10,931 nt of DNA from an uncultured Oscillospiraceae bacterium (lineage in GTDB: Bacteria; Bacillota; Clostridia; Oscillospirales; Ruminococcaceae): contig CAKSHG010000054.1 in the NCBI GenBank assembly GCA_934456315.1, positions 1 through 10,931 of the forward strand, written 5' to 3'. A model generated the notes under the pieces. It was not told the DNA's origin, ran no database searches, and was given only the letters and a program-made list of their open reading frames with translations. The stretch's first letter is position 1. The number at the start of each line of letters is the position of its first letter. Of this stretch, positions 6,003 to 10,931 are shown piece after piece. The position numbers and the translations under genes are program-made.

Positions 6003-7382
6003 TCACTGGTTAGCCTTGATATTCTTGATAAGATCCTCGATAACGGAACGGAAGCTGCTGTCCTTTGCCATCATTTCCTTGACATTCTTTATCGCATACA
6101 CGACGGTAGAGTGATCGCGGCCACTGAACTTCTGCCCGATGGTTTCATAGGGAAGCCCGGTTATCTCCTGGATAACGTATATTGCGACCTTGCGCGCGGA
6201 GGAAACCGGAGAATTACGCTTCGGCGAACGGATCTCGTCAGGGTCAACGTTGTATATCTTGGCAGCCTCGTTGATGATCTTATCAACAGTTATCGGAATG
6301 GGCTGATGGTCGGAAACGATGTCCTTAATGACATTCTGTGCCACAACTATGGTGGGCTTTATCTGGGATACCATATAGAGTGCGTTCATCTTGGTAACGA
6401 CGCCCTCGATCTGTCTGATGTTGGATTTCAGCTTTGTTGCGATGAAATCCACGACGTCCTCAGGGATCTTGAAATTAAGCAGATCCGCCTTGCGCTGAAT
6501 GATGGCAAGACGTGTTTCGTACTCCGGAGCGCGGACGTCCGCAGCAAGACCTGATGAGAATCGTGTTTTCAGACGGTCGGAAATGGACTTTATTTCCTTT
6601 GCCGGGCGGTCCGATGTGAGTACGATCGCCTTGTTGAGCTTGTAAAGCTCATTAAAGATGTGGAAGAACTTTTCCTCGGTCTGCTCTTTTCCGGCGATAA
6701 ACTGGATATCGTCGATGAGAAGCGCGTCTGCGCCGCGGTATTTCTCGTCGAAAAGCTCCGTCTTGTTTGCGGTTATCGAGTGCAGGAATTCATTCGTGAA
6801 GGTTTCCGCAGAAATATAGATAATGTTGATCCCGGGATAATTCTTCATCATCTCGTTCTGGATAGCTGACAGAAGATGAGTTTTTCCGAGTCCGGAATCG
6901 CCGTATATAAACAGCGGATTGTATTTTTCGTGCTGTTTCTGGGAAACTGCCTTTGCCGCAGCGTAGGCAAGATTATTGGAGGGGCCTACGATAAAGTTGT
7001 CAAACGTATATGTGACCTTATTATCGTGAACGATATTGTCTATCTTGTTTGTAAGCTCGCGGCTGTTGCGGATATCGTTGAATTTTGTTTCGGTAGTGGG
7101 GAGGTCGTCCTTGATGATTATCTCTACCTTTATCGGATTGCCAAGGACATTGGTGAACTGCTCCTCGAGCTTTTCAAGATATATCGAAATAATGGTATTG
7201 CGCTTGAATTCCGTATCGGTCGCAAGGGTGACAACATTTCCGTCCATGCTGATAGGTTCCAGTGAGTCAAGCCACAATTCCTTCGCAGAGGCGGAAATAT
7301 TATATTCACTGACGTAGTTTTCAACTACGAGATTATAGATATCAGATAACGAGGAAATATTGTTCTTCATGACATTCACCAT
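6003..7382 (-). CDS. dnaA: Chromosomal replication initiator protein DnaA
   Basis: DnaA binds origin boxes, oligomerises with ATP and melts the origin. In the 459-residue product, domain I covers roughly 1-90 and a short linker follows. The AAA+ domain has Walker A GDSGLGKT (161-168), Walker B LLIDDIQF (221-228), the arginine-finger segment DRLKTRFSSGL (269-279) and sensor II NIRQIEGV (321-328). Domain IV ends with the helix-turn-helix signature GRDHSTV (421-427). The signature Asp423 and His424 are kept. By alignment from memory, positions matching E. coli Arg399, Leu422 and Pro423 are Ser395, Tyr412 and Glu413, which may relate to the unusual boxes. The start is uncertain. ATG at 7382 has no clear SD, while an in-frame ATG at 7370 (MKNNISSLSDI) has GGTG six bases upstream. 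The gene lies between two box clusters and ends at its own terminator. Confidence 0.97.
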   Translation of the reverse strand: MVNVMKNNISSLSDIYNLVVENYVSEYNISASAKELWLDSLEPISMDGNVVTLATDTEFKRNTIISIYLEKLEEQFTNVLGNPIKVEIIIKDDLPTTETKFNDIRNSRELTNKIDNIVHDNKVTYTFDNFIVGPSNNLAYAAAKAVSQKQHEKYNPLFIYGDSGLGKTHLLSAIQNEMMKNYPGINIIYISAETFTNEFLHSITANKTELFDEKYRGADALLIDDIQFIAGKEQTEEKFFHIFNELYKLNKAIVLTSDRPAKEIKSISDRLKTRFSSGLAADVRAPEYETRLAIIQRKADLLNFKIPEDVVDFIATKLKSNIRQIEGVVTKMNALYMVSQIKPTIVVAQNVIKDIVSDHQPIPITVDKIINEAAKIYNVDPDEIRSPKRNSPVSSARKVAIYVIQEITGLPYETIGQKFSGRDHSTVVYAIKNVKEMMAKDSSFRSVIEDLIKNIKANQ

Positions 7383-7404
7383 TCCATTAAGTATTCAGAT
7401 GTTC

Positions 7405-7420
7405 CGTTATTACGTTATTA
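7405..7420 (-). repeat. Tandem 8-bp repeat in the dnaA leader
   Basis: The 8-mer CGTTATTA (plus-strand form) occurs twice in tandem, at 7405-7412 and 7413-7420. It ends 22 bases upstream of the first dnaA ATG and lies inside the predicted leader. It could be an operator or a chance duplication. It does not match the TTTTCAACA box. Confidence 0.35.
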
Positions 7421-7474
7421 GGCGTTTCTATTGGTATAATTCTGAGCGATCAGATCATGTTCTGGACAACTGCG

Positions 7475-7503
7475 ATAATACAGTCTGTTTAAAACACGCA
7501 CAA
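7475..7503 (-). promoter_or_regulatory. Candidate dnaA promoter
   Basis: On the minus strand a -35 of TTGTGC (7498-7503) and a -10 of TATTAT (7475-7480) are 17 bases apart. The -10 is good (5 of 6) and the -35 weak (3 of 6). It would give a leader of about 85 nt. A small hairpin TCTGA/TCAGA (7441-7454) and the tandem 8-mer lie in that leader. No good 9-mer box overlaps it. Confidence 0.5.
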
Positions 7504-7602
7504 TATATAGTTAGTCACCAAAATCAAATTAAGTCAAAAGATGTCCATATTTAATAATACCATAAAAGTTGAATTTTTTCAAGCAAAAAAGCGCTTAATT
7601 AT

Positions 7603-7620
7603 TTCACAATAATATGTGAA
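7603..7620 (-). repeat. Inverted repeat just after the small membrane-protein gene
   Basis: TTCACA (7603-7608) and TGTGAA (7615-7620) form a perfect 6-bp stem with a 6-base A/T loop, three bases past the stop codon. It may act as a weak terminator or stability element for the upstream gene. The sequence after it is A/T-rich rather than a clean T-run. Confidence 0.35.
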
Positions 7621-7622
7621 TT

Positions 7623-7883
7623 TTAAACAAACGTATATATAATAAGGAATGAAACGGCGGTTGCCAGGGCGCCGGCTGCTCCGGAGAGCAGCATTTTCAG
7701 CGCAGCGGAGCGCTTGTGGCGTGAAATGTAGTCGGGAGTTGAATTCGTCATAAGGTCGATCTGGTGTTTTAGCTCCTGTTTGGAAGGTGGATCGCAGCTG
7801 TTGTTCAGAATGACGATAACTTTCTCAAAATCGGAATTTTTGGGTATTATTTCGATTATGCTTTTGGTAACGCCCTTGATCAT
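7623..7883 (-). CDS. Small one-helix membrane protein between the origin and dnaA
   Basis: I do not recognise a named family. The 86-residue product opens MIKGVTKSIIEIIPKNSDF, followed by a short hydrophobic strand (EKVIVILNN), a polar middle with Cys30 and a basic patch SRHKR (54-58). It ends with one hydrophobic segment (about 63-86, MLLSGAAGALATAVSFLIIY...) that stops at the C-terminus. That arrangement suggests a tail-anchored protein with its bulk in the cytoplasm. The gene looks real: GGAGG lies eight bases upstream of the ATG. From memory, similar small proteins starting MIKGV occur in other Clostridia without assigned function, which I cannot verify here. It lies between the large box cluster and dnaA, on the dnaA strand, and could be co-transcribed with dnaA. 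A role in initiation or membrane attachment is speculation. Confidence 0.75.
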   Translation of the reverse strand: MIKGVTKSIIEIIPKNSDFEKVIVILNNSCDPPSKQELKHQIDLMTNSTPDYISRHKRSAALKMLLSGAAGALATAVSFLIIYTFV

Positions 7884-8035
7884 TAGTAGAACCTCCGTTT
7901 GTTTTGTTGATTTATGAATATCAACCTGATTATTGACTGTGAATATTAAATTATACAGGTTTTAATTATTTTATCAACAAAACAATGTTAAGGTTAGAAA
8001 AACATTCTGTATAATCGGTTAAAACGCTCCCGAAA

Positions 8036-8065
8036 TGTTGAAAACTATGTTGAAACAGTTAAAAA
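8036..8065 (+). repeat. Composite triple-box repeat, copy 1
   Basis: Three imperfect 9-mers follow one another: TGTTGAAAA (8036), TGTTGAAAC (8048) and AGTTAAAAA (8057), with start offsets of 12 and 9 bases. The whole 30-base unit recurs at 8310-8339 with 29 of 30 bases identical. Confidence 0.85.
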
Positions 8066-8180
8066 GTCTGCATTCTTGCTTAATTCGTATTTTGGAATAT
8101 TCAACCGACAAAATGAACGGATTCAGAATTTAAGTTTAAAGTCTGTTGATTAACTCATTTTATACAGATCGTATAACTCC

Positions 8181-8195
8181 GGAACGCTGCGTTCC
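8181..8195. repeat. Perfect 7-bp inverted repeat inside the origin cluster
   Basis: GGAACGC (8181-8187), a single T and GCGTTCC (8189-8195) form a perfect dyad. It is a GC-rich island in otherwise AT-rich origin sequence, unrelated to the 9-mer boxes. It could be a binding site for a dimeric protein. A one-base centre is too short for a hairpin without opening the inner pairs. Confidence 0.4.
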
Positions 8196-8309
8196 TGTGT
8201 TCAAATGCCTTATTCTGTAAATACAATGTTGAAAACTAATCAACCCACATGATTTAACGTGTTTTAACGGCCGATTTTCAACGTTGAAACAGATTTTTTG
8301 TGACCGGTG

Positions 8310-8339
8310 TGTTGAAAACTATGTTGAAACTGTTAAAAA
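8310..8339 (+). repeat. Composite triple-box repeat, copy 2
   Basis: This is the second copy of the 30-base unit at 8036-8065, exactly 274 bases away. The boxes are TGTTGAAAA (8310), TGTTGAAAC (8322) and TGTTAAAAA (8331). Only the first base of the third box differs. Flanking sequence diverges at once, so the unit itself appears conserved. Confidence 0.85.
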
Positions 8340-8488
8340 TCAGCATAAAACCGCCAGCTGTTGAAATTGGGGAACTGTTATATTATTTTGTTGAAAACGG
8401 GTTGATATGATGTTGATAAGAACATTGTCAACAAATCTGCGTTGAAAGTTGAAAGATCCCGAAGAAAACGTATCCGGGTTTTGAACAC

Positions 8489-8521
8489 AAAAAAGCCGCC
8501 CGGGTGGAAAACCAGGACGGC
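8489..8521 (-). terminator. Terminator of the lipoprotein-HD operon
   Basis: On the minus strand GCCGTCCTGG (complement of 8512-8521) pairs with CCCGGGCGGC (complement of 8495-8504), with one mismatch and one G-U pair. The loop is 7 bases and is followed by six T. It lies 18 bases after the HD gene stop, so leftward transcription ends before it enters the origin boxes. Confidence 0.85.
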
Positions 8522-8539
8522 AGACTATTCAGTTAAGTG

Positions 8540-9127
8540 TCACTCCTTGTCGGATTCCAGGAAGTAGGAAGCCTCCATATCGGCGACCGACAGAGCGAAT
8601 GCCAGCGGGTACATTGCGAGGGCCTGACCGATGGTATTCTTATCCTCGATCCCTGAAAAACCCATATGCCAGCGAATCGCCATTGCTTCATCGCGGGTCA
8701 GGCGTATGTAGCCGCTCACCATATACACGGATTTCTCTCCGTGTCCGTAGGGCAGCGTGTCGTGGATCTCGTAGCGCGGCTGTTTCTCCCACTGACCGGT
8801 CTGCTCGTTTTTGACGTTTCGCCAGCCTACACGGTAGAAATTCACCTTGCATACGTCATGCAGCAGCGCTACGATCGCGGCGGTTTCTGCGGAAACGTTC
8901 AGACCGTACTCGTTTTTTACGCGCTCCCGCTCGAGATAGGCGGTAAGGCAGTGGTAGACGTTCAGCGAATGGCGCAGCAGCCCTCCCTCGAATGCGTTAT
9001 GGTAGCGGGTGCTTGCCGGAGCGGTGAAGAAATCGCTGCGGTTCTCCAGGAAATCCAGCAGCTTGTCTGCCCCCTCGCGGGTGATGTTTTCCTTGAAAAT
9101 ACTGATAAATTCTTCCTTGTCAGTCAT
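8540..9127 (-). CDS. HD-domain phosphohydrolase-like protein
   Basis: The 195-residue cytoplasmic protein carries a full HD metal-binding pattern: His53 (GGLLRHSLNVY), His90-Asp91 (ALLHDVCKVNF), His129 (PYGHGEKSVYM), His154 (IRWHMGF) and Asp183 (LSVADMEASY). HD enzymes hydrolyse phosphoester bonds in nucleotides or nucleic acids. The text around GLLRHSLNVY, ALLHDVCK and GHGEKS resembles the HD part of YhaM-like 3'-5' exonucleases, but the N-terminal OB-fold of YhaM is absent. The substrate is therefore unknown. The start has GGAGG four bases upstream. It begins 14 bases after the lipoprotein gene stops and should share its promoter (10002-10030). It ends at the terminator at 8489-8521. The link between a lipoprotein and an HD enzyme is not explained by known pathways. 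Confidence 0.85.
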   Translation of the reverse strand: MTDKEEFISIFKENITREGADKLLDFLENRSDFFTAPASTRYHNAFEGGLLRHSLNVYHCLTAYLERERVKNEYGLNVSAETAAIVALLHDVCKVNFYRVGWRNVKNEQTGQWEKQPRYEIHDTLPYGHGEKSVYMVSGYIRLTRDEAMAIRWHMGFSGIEDKNTIGQALAMYPLAFALSVADMEASYFLESDKE

Positions 9128-9141
9128 AGTGCCTCCGTGGG

Positions 9142-9966
9142 TCAGTTGTATCCGGTGTAGCGGACGCGCTTGCGGGTTATGGTCAGGTCGCCCGGGTCGA
9201 AGGTGTATTCGTACTGCTTGACAGTGTATTCGCCGTATTCCTTTGCGACGATACGCTGTACCATCAGACCTGCGGACTCGGGTTCGAGATGAGTGCCGTA
9301 GGGCGCTACCTCCTCGCCGTTTTCATATACGGCGACTTCTGTCAGCTTCCCGCCGGATACCGCGAAGTATCTCGCATACTGCGGAACTTCCGCTTCGTTT
9401 ATCATATGGAAATCAAGCTGTATCAGGTCTGGATATTCCGTGGCGTTAAAATCCCGCATGTTGGAGATAAGCTCACAGCCGTAGGAAAGGTCCTGCAGTA
9501 CGCTTTCGAAGATAAGAAAACGGTCGTCCCTGGGGACGTTTATCTTCAGCGTATCTATTATCTCCCCCTGTTTGAGGAGGTCCAGCCGGAAATCGCCGTA
9601 AAGCGCGCCGTTGATGTATGTAGTTTCAAGCTCCGGGGCTTCCGTGGTTTCAGCCAGCTTGATGCAGGATATCTCGACGGTATAGTAATCTCCCCCGGAA
9701 TACACGTTCATAATAGAGTATGAAAGGCGGCTGCCTTCTATTCTCGGGGACTGTACCGCCGCAGGGATAACATCGTCCGGGGCGAGGGGCTCCGGCAGAG
9801 CAGTGGTCGTCTGCGCAGACGAGCTTGTGACTGTTGTAGCGGCGGGCTCTGTAGCCGCCGCTGTGGCGTAGGCTGAAGAGTCTGCGTTTTCAAGCGCGCA
9901 GCCGGTGGAAATACCGGTAAGCAGAGTAAGTGTTGTAACAAATAAAAGTATTTTTGACGGCTTCAC
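9142..9966 (-). CDS. Putative secreted lipoprotein of unknown function
   Basis: The 274-residue product starts with a signal peptide: KPSK, a hydrophobic core ILLFVTTLTLLTGI, then STGC with Cys23 as the likely lipidated residue. The lipobox (ISTGC) is acceptable but not ideal. A Ser/Thr/Ala/Pro-rich linker (about 30-60) follows, as in surface lipoproteins. The rest (about 75-274) looks globular and beta-rich, with no motif I recognise. It should be anchored outside the cell membrane. Translation starts at GTG (9966-9964), supported by AAAGGAGA a few bases upstream. A strong promoter lies at 10002-10030. It is the first gene of a two-gene operon with the HD protein. Parts of the linker-coding region are GC-rich (39 of 60 bases in 9781-9840). 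Confidence 0.8.
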   Translation of the reverse strand: MKPSKILLFVTTLTLLTGISTGCALENADSSAYATAAATEPAATTVTSSSAQTTTALPEPLAPDDVIPAAVQSPRIEGSRLSYSIMNVYSGGDYYTVEISCIKLAETTEAPELETTYINGALYGDFRLDLLKQGEIIDTLKINVPRDDRFLIFESVLQDLSYGCELISNMRDFNATEYPDLIQLDFHMINEAEVPQYARYFAVSGGKLTEVAVYENGEEVAPYGTHLEPESAGLMVQRIVAKEYGEYTVKQYEYTFDPGDLTITRKRVRYTGYN

Positions 9967-10001
9967 GGTATCTCTCCTTTCATTGTTGTTGTCCGCTATT
10001 T

Positions 10002-10030
10002 ATTATATAGAAAAAAACGAAAAAAATCAA
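10002..10030 (-). promoter_or_regulatory. Promoter of the lipoprotein-HD operon
   Basis: On the minus strand a -35 of TTGATT (10025-10030) and a perfect -10 TATAAT (10002-10007) are 17 bases apart. The spacer is T-rich. Transcription should start near 9995, about 30 nt before the GTG start. Confidence 0.75.
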
Positions 10031-10086
10031 GTAATTTTTTGCAGCAGTTTCCAGTGATTGAGAATATTTAGGGAATAAACTGAAAT

Positions 10087-10818
10087 TCAGCGAATAACGG
10101 CGTTTATTGCGGCGGCGATACTGTCCGCCCAGAGCAGCGACTGGACGTCCTCGTCAGATGGGGCTGCGAGGAAACGCTGATGTCCCGGATCCCCGGTAAT
10201 GCTGCTAAGCAGCGCCGCCGAGGGTACTCCAACTGCAATGACCGGGACACCTGCGGTGCGCTCCGATAGCTCTTTCCTGGGAACGGCAGCGCCGGAGCCG
10301 GGAGTGATCCCTGCGTCCGTGAGCTGGACAGTCTGGTAGAGCCGGTTCGGGACGTCGCAGCACAGCGAATCTACTGCAATGATTGCGGCAGCGCCAATTT
10401 CCCGGGCGGTGGAGCGTACCAGCGCGGCGGTTTCTATCCCGGTGCGCAATGCTACATCAGTTTCGATAGCGGCGAGTGAGAAGCGCCTGCCCTGACGGGG
10501 GGGCAGTCTGCGTACAGTGAGCGCGCCGAGGCGGTCGCGGGTGATGTCGGGATTGCCAAGACCTGCTGCTAGCAGTGTCCCGGCAGGCGGGAGAAGCTGT
10601 TCCAGTGCGCGCTTCAGCAGCGCCGGGAGGGCGTTTCCTGCAGGATCGCCCTCCAGCGTGATGTATCTGCCGGGCCGGCGGGAAAGATCCCTTGCGGCGG
10701 AGCCTGACAGTCGGATATCAGTGATCTTCACGCCGCCAATGGTGCGGCTTATGCAGCGGGTGCCGGGAATTCCTGCGGCAATGCGCGCGGATTCAACGGC
10801 GAGGTCGGAGTGTTTCAT
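10087..10818 (-). CDS. gpr: Spore protease GPR, compact form
   Basis: GPR degrades the small acid-soluble proteins that coat spore DNA, during germination. The 243-residue product keeps the family text in order: SDLAVES (4-10), GGVKITDI (28-35), PGRYITLEGD (49-58), GLGNPDITRDRLG (86-98), GIETA (127-131), IIAVDSL (146-152), TDAGITPGSGA (167-177) and VPVIAVGVPS (191-200). Asp95 and Asp150 align with the two aspartates reported as essential (127 and 193 in B. megaterium). It is far shorter than the roughly 370-residue Bacillus enzyme. About 85 residues are missing before the C-terminal helix, and the propeptide before the Asp-Leu cleavage site is only five residues (MKHSD). The start has AGAAAGGAAG upstream. 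GC content is high, about 65-68% in sampled 60-base lines against 47-50% in dnaA and dnaN. Confidence 0.88.
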   Translation of the reverse strand: MKHSDLAVESARIAAGIPGTRCISRTIGGVKITDIRLSGSAARDLSRRPGRYITLEGDPAGNALPALLKRALEQLLPPAGTLLAAGLGNPDITRDRLGALTVRRLPPRQGRRFSLAAIETDVALRTGIETAALVRSTAREIGAAAIIAVDSLCCDVPNRLYQTVQLTDAGITPGSGAAVPRKELSERTAGVPVIAVGVPSAALLSSITGDPGHQRFLAAPSDEDVQSLLWADSIAAAINAVIR

Positions 10819-10841
10819 TTCTGGCTTCCTTTCTGCTGGTA

Positions 10842-10910
10842 TAATTATGATACGGCATATTTTTTGCAGATAAAAGCAAAATAATACAGATACTCAAAAA
10901 AACATTGCAA
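10842..10910 (-). promoter_or_regulatory. Candidate gpr promoter region
   Basis: Two weak options exist on the minus strand. A sigma-A-like pair is TTGCAA (10905-10910) and TATTAT (10881-10886), with an 18-base spacer. A forespore sigma-F/G-like -10, CATAATTA (10842-10849), lies closer to the gene but lacks a convincing -35. gpr is a forespore gene in Bacillus, so the second is expected from biology but weaker in sequence. Nothing else is seen from 10819 to the window end. Confidence 0.3.
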
Positions 10911-10931
10911 TTTTCACGGAAATGCTGTATA

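Larger units (their letters stand above)
7905..8455. other. Upstream origin region (main box cluster of oriC)
   Basis: This gene-free, AT-rich stretch upstream of dnaA carries many copies of TTTTCAACA or TTATCAACA (plus-strand forms TGTTGAAAA, TGTTGATAA). Exact TGTTGAAAA is at 8036, 8227, 8310 and 8389. Exact TTATCAACA forms are at 7971-7979 (plus) and 8411-8419 (minus). Single-mismatch copies start at 8048, 8275, 8322, 8331, 8359 and 8425. Most lie on the dnaA strand. Facing pairs occur at 7905-7926 and 8411-8433, and a 14-bp palindrome (TTTCAACGTTGAAA) at 8276-8289. A/T-rich segments lie at 7939-7990. Together with the cluster at 5781-5924 this looks like a bipartite oriC. I assign the boxes to DnaA from location and resemblance. 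Spo0A is the main alternative binder. Confidence 0.8.

Noticed and set aside
7567..7575. AGTTGAATT near dnaA, repeated at 7737-7745, as further origin boxes
   Set aside because: Each has three mismatches to TGTTGAAAA, and one lies inside a coding sequence, so they do not reach the standard used for the others.
8036..8339. CRISPR-like direct repeats
   Set aside because: Only two full 30-base copies exist, with 244 bases between them and smaller boxes scattered around. This is origin architecture, not a repeat-spacer array.

Overview
The window is the replication-origin region of a Firmicute, most likely a Ruminococcus-like member of the Clostridia (Oscillospirales). The evidence is the dnaA-dnaN-yaaA-recF-remB-gyrB cluster, with the RemB (DUF370) gene next to recF as in Gram-positive bacteria. 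Strong AGGAGG-type ribosome binding sites and a spore-protease (GPR) gene also point to a spore-forming lineage. Genus-level placement is inference. I see no rRNA, tRNA, CRISPR array, phage gene or transposase.

Layout, left to right. (1) Bases 1-1244: the 5' two-thirds of gyrB on the minus strand, running off the left edge, with its promoter at 1344-1372. (2) Bases 1521-2562: a plus-strand island with rpsT (ribosomal protein S20, structured leader, own promoter and terminator) and a flavin split-barrel gene, closed by a two-way terminator. (3) Bases 2650-5631: remB, recF, yaaA and dnaN on the minus strand. They are tightly packed except for an unexplained, GC-richer 238-base gap between dnaN and yaaA. 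(4) Bases 5632-6002: the dnaA-dnaN intergenic region, holding repeats of the 9-mer TTTTCAACA (plus-strand form TGTTGAAAA), a (TAA)6 AT-rich element and the dnaA terminator. (5) Bases 6003-7382: dnaA. (6) Bases 7383-8488: the dnaA promoter region, a small one-helix membrane protein gene, and a second, larger cluster of the same 9-mer. (7) Bases 8489-9966: an operon of a putative lipoprotein and an HD-domain hydrolase, with its own promoter and terminator. (8) Bases 10087-10818: an unusually short gpr gene.

How it fits together. DnaA should bind the two 9-mer clusters flanking its own gene, giving a bipartite origin like that of Bacillus subtilis. The likely melting site is the (TAA)6 element between dnaA and dnaN. 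DnaN is the sliding clamp, RecF helps repair stalled forks, and gyrase relieves supercoiling. The main point of interest is that the repeats are not the usual TTATCCACA DnaA box, and DnaA domain IV carries matching substitutions at positions that contact the box in E. coli. dnaA and the genes to its left run away from the origin. The lipoprotein, HD and gpr genes to its right run towards it, so they face the rightward fork head-on. The usual rpmH-rnpA neighbours upstream of dnaA are absent.
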